Translations under genes and position numbers: made by a program
Shown here: piece after piece, positions 8,195-16,198 of the stretch
How positions within the stretch are numbered: position 1 is the stretch's first letter
How the letters are laid out: the number at the start of each line of letters is the position of its first letter
Assembly: GCF_022346925.1 (NCBI RefSeq)
Contig: NZ_JAKRNJ010000001.1
Location: forward strand, 744,001 to 808,000
From: Microvirga sp. ACRRW
GTDB taxonomy: Bacteria > Pseudomonadota > Alphaproteobacteria > Rhizobiales > Beijerinckiaceae
DNA length: 64,000 nt
Reading direction: 5' to 3'
The notes under the pieces: model-generated
Database searches by the model: none
Told to the model about the DNA's origin: nothing
What the model saw: only the letters and a program-made list of their open reading frames with translations

Positions 8195-8800
8195 ATGATC
8201 ACTCGATTTGAGAAAGCATTGGAACAAGTGGCCCGAGAGGACAGCGAGCTGGATCCGGATCGCGTGGCGCTTGAGAGCCGCGCACAAAAGGTGCGGCGCC
8301 TTGAGGAGCTCATCCGCGCCAAAGAAGCGAGCGGCGACCGCATCGTGATCGGCATCGGGGCTGCACTTGTGGTGTCCTCCATGGCGCTTCCCGTTTATGC
8401 CTCCTTTGTACGGGATCCCTATATCTATCTGCCGAGCGTGGGAGGATCCATTGCATCGCTCAGCAACATGACCGCCGAGCGAATGCAGCTCCCTTCCCTG
8501 TCGGACGCAAAGCCCGTCAAAAAGGAAAGCGCCATCACGCGCTCAAGCGGGCAAGGTGGGAAATCCGCGAACGCGGGACAAGGAGCGGGGACAGCCGCGT
8601 TTGCGCGATACGTCATCCATCGTGCGACGGAAGCCTCTGCCTTGATCGAAGGGCCCAGCGGCTTGTGGTGGGTGACGCCCGGCATGAAGATCCCCGGCGC
8701 CGGACAGATCCTCTCCATCGAGCATTCCGACGCCGGATGGGCCGTGGTAACGTCCGAGACGACAATCACCGAAGGAATTGCCGGAAACGCCACGAATTGA
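8195..8800 (+). CDS. Single-TM protein with PilP-like C-terminal segment, unknown role
   Basis: The 201-residue protein has a charged helical N-terminus (about 1-47), one membrane span (about 48-68, VIGIGAALVVSSMALPVYAS), a low-complexity linker with SGQGGKSANAGQGAG, and a C-terminal domain with GLWWVTPGMKIPGAGQIL and AGWAVVTSETTI. That last segment resembles the small beta domain of PilP-type type IV pilus proteins (VTPGxxLPGxGxVLxIE). A pilus function is not implied because no pilus genes are seen here. The gene stands between MCP 2 and the flagellar genes. The function is unknown. Confidence 0.65.
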   Translation: MITRFEKALEQVAREDSELDPDRVALESRAQKVRRLEELIRAKEASGDRIVIGIGAALVVSSMALPVYASFVRDPYIYLPSVGGSIASLSNMTAERMQLPSLSDAKPVKKESAITRSSGQGGKSANAGQGAGTAAFARYVIHRATEASALIEGPSGLWWVTPGMKIPGAGQILSIEHSDAGWAVVTSETTITEGIAGNATN

Positions 8801-8828
8801 GGCCGGTCACCCGGCCCTTCACATCTTC

Positions 8829-9614
8829 CTACGATCCACCGAGCCTCAGCTTGGCGATGCTCATCATCAGATCGACACTGATGCCCTGATCGGAAGACTG
8901 GTTGAAGAGACTCAGCACAGGCGAGACGGTTTCCACAGAAGCGTTCGTCATATCCCACATGACGTTGAAACGCTGGATCAGCTTGTCGACCTTTTTGGGA
9001 TCCTGAAAATCCTTCACGTCGAGAAACTTCTCGATGTTTCGCACTTGGATATCGAGATCCGCTCTCGATGCAGCCTGCGGAATGTTGAACGTGGTCTGGA
9101 CGAACTGCAGGAGCGCCTTGTCTGCAAGAATGCCCATCGTCGTTTTGACGGATGACGCCTTCCGCTTGAAATAGAGCGCGAGGCGGACACCTTGATTGTC
9201 GCTGCCTTCCCGCTGTTCCAGCGTCTGTTGAACGTATCTCTCCACGGCTTCCGTAGTCGCACTGGCGGCAGATGTGGCCTGCGCCCCCTTTCCGGCGAAG
9301 TCGAATGCCTTTGCGAACTCCTTGTAGAGAGGGTTCGACATCTTGTTGGCCATGCTGAGCGGATTGCTCACGCCTTCGTTCAGCATCTTCTTGATGAAAG
9401 CCTTGGCGTAAGCCATGTCTTCGAGACCATAGGCTTTCATGGCGTATTTGAAGACCCGGTCGTTCTTGATGAACTCATCGACCGTTTTGATGGTCTTGAT
9501 GGTCTTGTTGTAGTATTCGGTATCACGCTTTACCGACGCATCGTTCGCGATCAGCGTCTTCGTGCGCGCAAGATTGTTCGTGACGATCTGATACCGGGTT
9601 GACGTGCTGACCAT
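8829..9614 (-). CDS. DUF1217 domain flagellar-cluster protein
   Basis: The 261-residue protein matches the DUF1217 family by length and by its helical pattern. It opens with STSTRYQIVTNNLARTKTLI, which looks like the N-terminal helix of flagellin-type axial proteins. It continues with DEFIKNDRVFKYAMKAYGL and ends with a helix pair containing DLMMSIAKLRLGG. Rhizobial relatives are also encoded in flagellar regions. No membrane span or signal peptide is seen, so export by the flagellar secretion system is possible. The molecular role is unknown. Confidence 0.75.
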   Translation of the reverse strand: MVSTSTRYQIVTNNLARTKTLIANDASVKRDTEYYNKTIKTIKTVDEFIKNDRVFKYAMKAYGLEDMAYAKAFIKKMLNEGVSNPLSMANKMSNPLYKEFAKAFDFAGKGAQATSAASATTEAVERYVQQTLEQREGSDNQGVRLALYFKRKASSVKTTMGILADKALLQFVQTTFNIPQAASRADLDIQVRNIEKFLDVKDFQDPKKVDKLIQRFNVMWDMTNASVETVSPVLSLFNQSSDQGISVDLMMSIAKLRLGGS

Positions 9615-9651
9615 GGTAAACCTATGAGCGTTTAGAGGCCGACAAATGCCC

Positions 9652-10251
9652 TCATCGAGCCAGAGCTAAGTCGGCACTCGTGCGACCAGCTATATCCCTG
9701 CAATCCTGCCTGAATCTGTCCGCAACGGCTTTCGTGTCGGCCGCATCGAACTGAAACTCGGACCGCTGCGTCTCATACCGATAATTCGAGAGCTCGATGA
9801 TGAGCGTCCGGGCATCCGTCAGTTTCTCCAGGAAGACGGAAACCTGTTCCGCATTGGCCATCTGTCCGGCTTTGTCCCGGTAGGTCCAGTATGCCAGTTC
9901 GGGGCTTCTGTCGTCGAACCAATAGACGGTGCTGCGCCCTCGCGGAGGGCTGCGTCCCAGATAGCTCTTCTGTGAAACCGTCGCCGTCATGGACAGGGTT
10001 TCCGGCTTATCCTCGCCTGCGGGATACCTTGCGCATGTCAGCCACAACAGGGCTTCGTTATCTCCGCGCAACCGTGCGAAGGCGGCTTGAGGATTTCCCT
10101 CCGGATCGTGCCGAAGCACGTAATCCCAGGATCCGATCCAAGTGGCGAGAGCCTGCGCCGGCCGAGCCGCGCTGAGCCCTGCCGCGCCAAGCACAAGGGC
10201 AAGACAGACAACATGTTTGATTGAAACGAAGTATGACGGCTTATGACTCAT
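9652..10251 (-). CDS. Secreted hypothetical protein
   Basis: The 199-residue protein has a clear Sec signal peptide (about 10-35, CLALVLGAAGLSAARPAQA). The mature part contains two cysteines (TCARYPAG and FRQDCRDI) that could form a disulfide, a YWTYRD segment, and an FDAADTKAVADRFRQDC ending. This ending is common to small periplasmic proteins that judge substrates or inhibitors but does not name a family. It sits between DUF1217 and flagellin, all on the minus strand. I do not recognise it. Confidence 0.6.
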   Translation of the reverse strand: MSHKPSYFVSIKHVVCLALVLGAAGLSAARPAQALATWIGSWDYVLRHDPEGNPQAAFARLRGDNEALLWLTCARYPAGEDKPETLSMTATVSQKSYLGRSPPRGRSTVYWFDDRSPELAYWTYRDKAGQMANAEQVSVFLEKLTDARTLIIELSNYRYETQRSEFQFDAADTKAVADRFRQDCRDIAGRTSADLALAR

Positions 10252-10266
10252 GGCCGCACCAAATTT

Positions 10267-10303
10267 TCTAAAAAAGAAGCCTCGCCCTTTGCAAGGCGAG
10301 GCT
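10267..10303 (-). terminator. Flagellin transcript terminator
   Basis: Read on the minus strand, AGCCTCGCC pairs with GGCGAGGCT around an 8-nt loop and is followed by TCTTTTTT. It lies 25 nt after the flagellin stop codon. Confidence 0.9.
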
Positions 10304-10327
10304 CCTCTTAGGTCCGTTGCGAAGCTC

Positions 10328-12103
10328 TTACTGGAAGAGACGCAGGATCATCTGGCTGTTCTGGTTCGCCATCGAGAGAGCCTGCACGCCGAGCTGCTGC
10401 TGAGTCTGCAGAGCCTGGTTGCGGGTCGAAGCCTCGTTCATGTCGGCATCGACGAAGGCGCTGACGCCAGCGGTGAGCGAGTCGGACAGGACACCGATGA
10501 ACTCAGACTGGGTCTCGAGCAGGGCCTTGTTCGCGCCGAGCATGGCGGAGCCTTCGGTCACCTGACGAATGGCCTCGTCGACAGCCTTCAGGGCCTTGGA
10601 GATTTCCTCAGCCACGACGGGAGCCTGGGACTCGCCAGCCACCGGAGTGCCGAAGGTAGGAGCTGTGACCTTGGCAGCCACTTCCTCGGTATCCGTCGCA
10701 GCAGTCAGACGCAGCTTGCCATCAACAATGTTGGCCTTGACGCCGGCGGCACCGAAGCCCGTCGGATCTGCAACATCGTTAATCGCGTCTCTCAGTGCCT
10801 CAAGATCACCCTCGACTACGTCGTAGCTCACCTCGGCGCCGCCGGCGACCGAGATCGTGAGCTTGGAGCCAGGAGCAGCGTCGGCAGCGGAGAACTCGAC
10901 GTAACCGCCCAGATCGGCAGTACCGGCAGTGGTGGCAACACTGTTTGCAGCGGCGATGTTGTTTCCGGCGGTATCCGCGTCGGTATAGCTGCCCGCGAAG
11001 ACCGCGCTACCCGTCAGAACGAGCTTACCATCGACGTTGCTGGCTGTGATGCCCGCGGCCTTAACGCCAGTGTCATCGTTGATCGCCTTGACCAGGTCGT
11101 CGACCGAGTCGCTGGTCGTCGTGATGGCGATGGGGGTCGCAACAGCAGCGCCGGTGCCGTCGGTATCGATGGTGAGCGTGTCACCCGCAGCCAGATCCGT
11201 AAAGTTCAACGTCTGCGTAAAGGCACCAGCGGCCACCGGCGCATGAGCCGTGGCATCGACAGCGGTCGTGCCGGCAGATGCGTCAGCAAAGGTGCCAGAA
11301 ACGCCCTTGCCGCCTTCCTTCGCCGTCAGGACGAGCTTGCCGTCTGTATCGACAGAGGCTTCGACCAGTGCCTTGAGGGCGTCATCGCCGTTGATCTTGT
11401 CGGCGATCGTCTGCGCCGAGTTCTCGGCAGAGGAAAGCCTGATCGACTGTTCTTGTCCGCCTGTGAGAGTGAACGAGAGCTTGTCGCCCGTGGACGCGCT
11501 GCTGACGTCGAACGTGACCGTGCCCTTCTCATCTTCAGCTCCGGCGATGTTGGCAGAGGCCACATCGTGAAGGATGCCGCCGATACCAGCCTTGGCATCG
11601 GAGAAGAGGTTGGTCTTGGTGGTGTCGATCTTCAGAGTACCGACAGAGTTGGTGTTGCCATCATAGGAAACGACGAGGTTGACGTCCGAAGGAGTTCCGG
11701 AAAGCCAGTTCTGGCCGTTGAACGTAGCCGATCCAGCCGCGCTCTTCATACCTTCAATGAAGGCGTTGAACTCGGTCTGGATTTTTGCGCGGTCTGCACC
11801 CGGCTGGCTGGCAGCAACGAGACCTTCCTTCATCTTGTTGAGGTAGGTCAGCGACTTGTCCATGGCCGAGGTGAAGGTGTTGATCATCGCCGTGGACTGC
11901 TTGATGGAGTCCTTCACAGCGCTGAGAGCGCCGTTGTCCGACTTCATCTGCGTGGCGATCGACCAGTAGGATGCGTTGTGCGAAGCCTCGCCGACGCGCA
12001 GACCCGTGGAGATCTGGTTCTGGTTCTTGTTCATGGCGGTCTGCGTAGCCTTCAAGGCCTGCAGAGCAGTCATGGCGGACAGATTGGTATTGATCGAAGA
12101 CAT
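10328..12103 (-). CDS. Flagellin with three Flagellin_IN-like repeats
   Basis: The 591-residue filament subunit keeps the conserved D0/D1 ends: SSINTNLSAMTALQALKAT at the N-terminus and QQLGVQALSMANQNSQMILR at the C-terminus. The middle (about 190-470) is expanded. It carries three repeats of a strand-rich unit ending in DGKL(V/R)LT at residues 207-261, 308-364 and 413-468, resembling the Flagellin_IN motif. The start at 12103 has an AAGGAAGAA ribosome site. It is monocistronic: its own promoter and a long structured leader lie upstream and a terminator downstream. FlbT and FlaF, encoded at 20.2-21.0 kb, are the expected post-transcriptional regulators. Confidence 0.96.
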   Translation of the reverse strand: MSSINTNLSAMTALQALKATQTAMNKNQNQISTGLRVGEASHNASYWSIATQMKSDNGALSAVKDSIKQSTAMINTFTSAMDKSLTYLNKMKEGLVAASQPGADRAKIQTEFNAFIEGMKSAAGSATFNGQNWLSGTPSDVNLVVSYDGNTNSVGTLKIDTTKTNLFSDAKAGIGGILHDVASANIAGAEDEKGTVTFDVSSASTGDKLSFTLTGGQEQSIRLSSAENSAQTIADKINGDDALKALVEASVDTDGKLVLTAKEGGKGVSGTFADASAGTTAVDATAHAPVAAGAFTQTLNFTDLAAGDTLTIDTDGTGAAVATPIAITTTSDSVDDLVKAINDDTGVKAAGITASNVDGKLVLTGSAVFAGSYTDADTAGNNIAAANSVATTAGTADLGGYVEFSAADAAPGSKLTISVAGGAEVSYDVVEGDLEALRDAINDVADPTGFGAAGVKANIVDGKLRLTAATDTEEVAAKVTAPTFGTPVAGESQAPVVAEEISKALKAVDEAIRQVTEGSAMLGANKALLETQSEFIGVLSDSLTAGVSAFVDADMNEASTRNQALQTQQQLGVQALSMANQNSQMILRLFQ

Positions 12104-12140
12104 GTGCTTCTTCCTTGAATGATTGGATTGTTCAGGGAAT

Positions 12141-12265
12141 GCCGGGATTTCACCGGCCCAGCGGAGTGGCATCATGCCTCGGGAAAACCCGATCCGCTGC
12201 TCACATGACATCCGGGCTCAACCGGTAAAATGGAGGGGCATCATGCCGCGCTCTTCGAGGAGAGC
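12141..12265 (-). ncRNA. Candidate two-module structured RNA leader of flagellin
   Basis: Read on the minus strand, the leader holds two similar modules. Module 1: hairpin GCTCT/AGAGC, GGCATGATGCC (12247-12237), 12 nt, hairpin CCGG-TTGAGC-CCGG, then TGAGC. Module 2: hairpin TCGGG-TTTT-CCCGA, GGCATGATGCC (12178-12168), 12 nt, hairpin GCCGG/CCGGC, then TGAAC. The same arrangement with different but still paired stems occurs at 56003-56130. It ends about 38 nt before the flagellin start. It could be the predicted flg-Rhizobiales RNA motif; that match is from memory. Confidence 0.65.
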
Positions 12266-12266
12266 C

Positions 12267-12308
12267 TCCATAGTGCGTTTTCGATGCATGGAGCTTTTAT
12301 TGGCTCTC
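12267..12308 (-). ncRNA. Upstream hairpin in the flagellin leader
   Basis: On the minus strand GGAGAGCC (about 12308) can pair with GGCTCTCC, and inside it CTCCAT with ATGGAG. The outer right arm overlaps the first hairpin of the two-module element, so the two folds are mutually exclusive in part. A switch is conceivable; this is inference from pairing. Confidence 0.35.
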
Positions 12309-12324
12309 CGCATTCGTGAACTCA

Positions 12325-12353
12325 TTTATGCTCGAATCATTCCAAAGGGTCAA
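12325..12353 (-). promoter_or_regulatory. Probable sigma-70-type promoter of flagellin
   Basis: On the minus strand TTGACC (12353-12348), a 17-nt spacer and CATAAA (12330-12325) fit a housekeeping promoter. Transcription would start near 12318, giving a leader of about 215 nt. No sigma-28 or sigma-54 consensus was noticed in this stretch. Confidence 0.5.
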
Positions 12354-12428
12354 GCATCAACATCAAGTAAATGTCGATTTTTTATTGCTCAACACTTCAT
12401 TAACCATAGGAGCTCCACCAACACGGAA

Positions 12429-12450
12429 AGCTCCCGCAAGCGTGGGAGCT
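12429..12450 (-). terminator. Terminator-like hairpin after cheR
   Basis: AGCTCCCGC and GTGGGAGCT (plus strand) form a stem of about 10 bp with an AAGC loop, 56 nt beyond the cheR stop codon. On the minus strand only TTTCC follows, so it is a modest terminator separating the che genes from the flagellin promoter. Confidence 0.6.
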
Positions 12451-12505
12451 CTTCAATGTTTGAAGACATCGCTGTCGGTCAGAACTGAATCCAAATTATT
12501 GGAAA

Positions 12506-13360
12506 CTACCGCACTCCCGCCAGCACCGTACGGTTGCCGATCCCCGCGGCAATCGACTTCGCGTACAAACCGCGATAGGCGGGGTCCAGCGACAACGCAT
12601 CCGTAATGCCGAGGATCGTTTCCGAAGCGCCGAGCACGAGGCTGCCATCCGCAGCCATCAGCTGCGCAATCCTGCGAAGCACATTCGCCTTCATCTGCGG
12701 ATCGAAATAAATCAGGACATTCCTGCAATAAACGATATCGAAGGGCCCGAGGCGGCTGAAATCGTCGATCAGATTCAGGTACCGGAAATCGACCATGGAG
12801 CGGATTTCAGGGGCGATCTGCCATTGGTCGCCTTTCTGGGCAAAGTACTTCACGAGAAGCCGGACCGGCAGGCCGCGCTGGACTTCGAACTGGTTGTAGA
12901 TACCCGCCCTCGCCTTCTCCAAAACCTCATTGGATATGTCGGTCGCGATGATATCCACGTGCCAACCCGGCATGCGAACTGATGCTTCCTTGAGCAACAT
13001 GGCAAGAGAGTATGGCTCTTGCCCCGTCGAGGCTGCGGCACACCAGATCCTCAACTTGCGACTTGCCGCACGCTCCTTGATGAAGCGCGGGAGAAGAACA
13101 TCCTGGAACAGGTCGAAGGGCGCCTTGTCACGAAAGAAGAAAGTCTCATTCGTCGTCATCGCCTCGATGGCTGCATTCTCGAGAGCGGCTGAACGGCCCG
13201 ACTTTATCTCTCTGATCAGGTGCGACAGATTCTCGATCTTGAAGCGCGTGCAGATGGGCGTCAAACGGCTTTCGACAAGGTATCTCTTGTCGACTGTCAG
13301 CGCCAAGCCGGATCGTGCTTTCAGAAAAGCGCGAAGGGCTTCGAATTCAAGTTCCGTCAT
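12506..13360 (-). CDS. cheR: Chemotaxis methyltransferase CheR
   Basis: The 284-residue enzyme methylates glutamates on the MCP signalling domains with S-adenosylmethionine. The N-terminal helical domain (about 1-75) contains TTNETFFFRD. The SAM-binding fold follows, with WCAAASTGQEPYSLAM, the acidic IIATDIS strand, and DIVYCRNVLIYFD. It overlaps the end of cheB by 4 nt and is the last gene of a cheY-cheB-cheR run. Neither MCP in this window has a tethering pentapeptide, so it should act on the methylation region directly. Confidence 0.96.
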   Translation of the reverse strand: MTELEFEALRAFLKARSGLALTVDKRYLVESRLTPICTRFKIENLSHLIREIKSGRSAALENAAIEAMTTNETFFFRDKAPFDLFQDVLLPRFIKERAASRKLRIWCAAASTGQEPYSLAMLLKEASVRMPGWHVDIIATDISNEVLEKARAGIYNQFEVQRGLPVRLLVKYFAQKGDQWQIAPEIRSMVDFRYLNLIDDFSRLGPFDIVYCRNVLIYFDPQMKANVLRRIAQLMAADGSLVLGASETILGITDALSLDPAYRGLYAKSIAAGIGNRTVLAGVR

Positions 13361-14472
13361 CGCGAAGCTCCGGCAATGAGGCCCTTCAGGGAACGGCCGA
13401 TGGCATCCAGGGGGAGAATTTCATGAGCAAGTCCCGCTTTTACGACACTACCGGGCATTCCCCAGACAATGCTGGTGGCCTCATCTTGTGCGATGAGCGT
13501 CGCGCCGGCCTTGACCAGATGGCGAGCCCCGTTCGTTCCGTCAGATCCCATGCCTGTCAGCACGGCGGCAATTGCCGAAGCCCCGAAAACCGAAGCCGCA
13601 TCGCGAAACAGCACATCGACGGCAGGACGGCAGAAATTCTCCGCCGGACCATCATTGAGCCGAATGACAGGTTTGCCCGTGGTCGCGGCCACGCCCATGT
13701 GGCGCCCGCCTGGCGCCACGAGAACCGTTCCCGCCTGAATCGTCTCGCCATCCTTCGCTTCCCTGCATGGGAGCGAGAGCAGAGATTGCATGTGCTCGGC
13801 GAAGACTGCCGTAAACATGGGCGGCATATGCTGAACGATCAGAACGGGAATGGCCGCGAGCACTGGCTTGAGGTCCTGCAACACCCGCTCCACCGCCCTC
13901 GGCCCGCCCGTCGATGAGCCGATGAGAAGGCATTGAGGACGCACATAAACTGGTTTTGCCGCAACGGAGCTCGTTGGTGGTGTCATGACCTGAGCCACTG
14001 CTGGAGATGCGCGAACCACTCGAGGCTTCGTTGCGCCTAAAGCACGCAGCTTCTCCACCAGGTCACGTCGGAACTCCGATGCGGCATCGGCAGCGCGCGC
14101 AGTCTCAGGCTTTGCCAGATAATCGATCGCCCCCAAAGAAAGGCACTTCAGCGAAACCTGTGCATTTCGCTTCGTCAATGTCGAGATGACGATCACCTTG
14201 CAGGCGGGATGCGCCTTCAGGATCATGGGGAGAGCGGCGAGGCCATCGATCTCAGGCATCTCGATGTCGAGCAGCACGATGTCCGGCTTATGCCGCTCGG
14301 CCATATCCACGGCCATACGGCCGTTGGAGGCTGTGCAGACGACATCGAATCCTCCTGCCTCGGAGATCCATCGTGCAATCATGCCGCGAATGACGGCGCT
14401 GTCATCCACGATCATGATACGTGTCAGCGGAGCTTGTCCGGAACTCGCTTGAGTGAAAGGTTCCAATGACAT
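13357..14472 (-). CDS. cheB: Chemotaxis response regulator protein-glutamate methylesterase CheB
   Basis: The 371-residue protein has a receiver domain (about 17-140) with acidic pocket D23/D24 and phosphoacceptor D69 in VLLDIEMPEIDG, a linker, and a methylesterase domain from about 178. The catalytic triad is present: S187 in GSSTGG, H215 in VQHMPP and D311 in GMGSDG. It demethylates MCPs and is activated by CheA. It is preceded by cheY (4-nt gap) and overlaps cheR, so the three are coupled. Confidence 0.96.
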   Translation of the reverse strand: MSLEPFTQASSGQAPLTRIMIVDDSAVIRGMIARWISEAGGFDVVCTASNGRMAVDMAERHKPDIVLLDIEMPEIDGLAALPMILKAHPACKVIVISTLTKRNAQVSLKCLSLGAIDYLAKPETARAADAASEFRRDLVEKLRALGATKPRVVRASPAVAQVMTPPTSSVAAKPVYVRPQCLLIGSSTGGPRAVERVLQDLKPVLAAIPVLIVQHMPPMFTAVFAEHMQSLLSLPCREAKDGETIQAGTVLVAPGGRHMGVAATTGKPVIRLNDGPAENFCRPAVDVLFRDAASVFGASAIAAVLTGMGSDGTNGARHLVKAGATLIAQDEATSIVWGMPGSVVKAGLAHEILPLDAIGRSLKGLIAGASR

Positions 14473-14476
14473 TGCA

Positions 14477-14860
14477 TTACGCCGGGAAAGTCTCAGAGAG
14501 AAGCCCCAATTCCCGAAACTTCGCAGCCAGGATGTCCTTGTCGAAAGGCTTCATGATGTATTCGTCAGCGCCAGCCCCCAACGCGCGCGTGATGTGATCC
14601 ATGTCGTTCTCTGTCGTACAGAACACGACCTTCGGCTTCTCTCCGCCTGGCGTCTTCCTGAGTTCCGTGAGGAAATTGTAGCCGTCCATGACAGGCATGT
14701 TCCAGTCGAGAAGAATGACATCCGGCATCCTGATGCGGCATTCGGCAAGGCCGACCGCACCGTTCTCGGCTTCGTTCACCTCGAAGGAAAGGCTCTCCAG
14801 AATGTCTCTCGATACTTTCCGAATGGTTCGAGAGTCATCAACAATCAGACAATAATTCAT
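14477..14860 (-). CDS. cheY: CheY-type single-domain response regulator
   Basis: The 127-residue receiver has D8/D9, phosphoacceptor D52 (ILLDWNMPVMDG), the switch Thr in CTTEND and K104 in YIMKPFD. It resembles the CheY-like proteins of rhizobial flagellar loci. It is one of two cheY genes in this window. This one is linked to cheB-cheR and to FliL- and FlgN-like genes, so it could be either the motor-binding CheY or the phosphate sink. No output domain is present. Confidence 0.93.
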   Translation of the reverse strand: MNYCLIVDDSRTIRKVSRDILESLSFEVNEAENGAVGLAECRIRMPDVILLDWNMPVMDGYNFLTELRKTPGGEKPKVVFCTTENDMDHITRALGAGADEYIMKPFDKDILAAKFRELGLLSETFPA

Positions 14861-14915
14861 GAAGCAAATTTCCTTGGCATACCATCAAACATCCACTCGG
14901 CGGAGCGAGCATTCA

Positions 14916-15365
14916 TCACGAACGGATGTCCGATTTGCTGATGAAGTTGAAGTTCTCGATCAGGATCTCTTTGACGATATCCGCGCCAAGACGTTTGTTG
15001 ATCTTCTCTTTGACGCTGGCGATCATTCCGTTCACGTTGTATCGGGACAGCTTCCTGAAATCGAGGGTGTCATCCGAATAAACATGACGGAATATCTCGT
15101 CCTGAATGAAAGCCTCAGGCGGCACGGATATCTCTCTCAGCGTTCTCGAATCCGCGGTAAAGACGAAATTTCCTACCACGTATCCCTGCACCGCACCTTC
15201 GGCGATGATCGGGATATTGAGGGGCGGCAGCTTCTTATACTGAAGCCCCTCGTAGTGCGGCTTCTCTTCGGTTGCAGCTCTCCCGACCATCCACGTCACA
15301 GCCGCATAGCACGAACCAAGCGTGACCGCGCAGACCCAGAATCCGGCTATGACATTCCTGATCAC
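14916..15365 (-). CDS. FliL-like membrane-anchored protein
   Basis: The 149-residue protein has one N-terminal membrane anchor (about 5-27) and a periplasmic domain with PLNIPIIAEGAVQGYVVGNF, then VKEKINKRLGADIVKEILIENFNF. The last segment mirrors the ending of FliL-type stator-supporting proteins, although the sequence is not the canonical FliL (which is at 40497). It overlaps the upstream FlgN-like gene by 4 nt and precedes cheY. It probably acts at the flagellar base; the exact role is unknown. Confidence 0.6.
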   Translation of the reverse strand: MIRNVIAGFWVCAVTLGSCYAAVTWMVGRAATEEKPHYEGLQYKKLPPLNIPIIAEGAVQGYVVGNFVFTADSRTLREISVPPEAFIQDEIFRHVYSDDTLDFRKLSRYNVNGMIASVKEKINKRLGADIVKEILIENFNFISKSDIRS

Positions 15366-15706
15366 GCGCCGAAGCCTCCATGCACCACATGAGCAGAGTA
15401 TGTGCTATCCGATTCAGCGGCTTGAATGGCACCTGAGATCAGCGTCGATATTTCTTGAACGGCACGCATGTGGCGCTCCAAAATGTCCTGATTTCTCTCG
15501 AGCTTCACCTTGATGCGCTCGAATTTCTTTGCGGCAATGCCGTCAATTGCAATGGTCTCGACAGTCTTGACCATCCGGCTGATTTCCAAAAGGCTCTGGC
15601 TCTTCCGACGGTTGAACTCATCGAGATTCTTCAGGTCCCGGGACAAGAGGGCCGCCGTCTCAAGATCCAACGTTTCTTCAAGGCGTTCCAGCGACTTCAT
15701 CAGCAT
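15362..15706 (-). CDS. FlgN-like flagellar chaperone candidate
   Basis: The 114-residue protein is entirely helical (MLMKSLERLEETLDLE, FERIKVKLERNQDILERHM) with no membrane span. Size, helical hairpin pattern and position next to the FlgJ-type gene fit FlgN-type export chaperones for hook-filament junction proteins. The start at 15706 has an AAGGAG site 7 nt upstream; the longer frame from 15772 would run into flgJ. The assignment is by shape and context, not by a diagnostic motif. Confidence 0.5.
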   Translation of the reverse strand: MLMKSLERLEETLDLETAALLSRDLKNLDEFNRRKSQSLLEISRMVKTVETIAIDGIAAKKFERIKVKLERNQDILERHMRAVQEISTLISGAIQAAESDSTYSAHVVHGGFGA

Positions 15707-15716
15707 CCGAGTCTCC

Positions 15717-16151
15717 TTATTTCTGCTCAACCAGAATATGCTTCGCAATTCCAACGCCACCGGCCTTGGCAACCTGAGCGCCGATCTGTTCTGCCATCAT
15801 GGACTTCCAGATGGATCCTGCATTGCCTTTGCCATAGGTGTTCTCTGCATTCTTCGGCAGCATCGACTCGACAAAGGTCTGAAGAATGAAGGCCTCGAAT
15901 TCCTGAGCTGTACGCTTGGACTTGAGCGCTTCAGCCGACTCCGCGTCATTTCGCAGAGCGTTACGCATCTGGTAGATATCCGCTCCGCCCCCGAGAGGAC
16001 GCGCGGAGACGGCGCGGACGGCCTCTTCGAACGTGGGTCCGCCTGCGGGAGCCGCACCTTGCAGCAGGCTCTGCGTGGCTGCCTGATAACGGGTTGGATC
16101 CGCTGCCCTGGCAACCTCGCTGAGAATATCTGATGGGGGGCTGATCGCCAT
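15717..16151 (-). CDS. flgJ: FlgJ/CheL-type rod-binding protein
   Basis: The 144-residue protein has the rod-binding domain only: AQEFEAFILQTFVESMLPK, then GSIWKSMMAEQIGAQVAKAGGVGIA, the conserved signature of the FlgJ N-terminal half. The muramidase half of enterobacterial FlgJ is missing, as is usual in alphaproteobacteria, where the gene is also called cheL. A separate lytic transglycosylase is encoded at 32916-33575. It should act in the periplasm during rod assembly. The start at 16151 has a GGAGATC site. Confidence 0.88.
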   Translation of the reverse strand: MAISPPSDILSEVARAADPTRYQAATQSLLQGAAPAGGPTFEEAVRAVSARPLGGGADIYQMRNALRNDAESAEALKSKRTAQEFEAFILQTFVESMLPKNAENTYGKGNAGSIWKSMMAEQIGAQVAKAGGVGIAKHILVEQK

Positions 16152-16198
16152 CGCGATCTCCTTGTCTGCACCTAAGTCGGATTCCTATCGCATGAGGC

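Noticed and set aside
10250..12118. A 622-codon plus-strand open frame antisense to flagellin
   Set aside because: It is a shadow of the flagellin coding bias on the opposite strand. It starts in the flagellin terminator region, has no family resemblance and lies opposite a clear flagellin.
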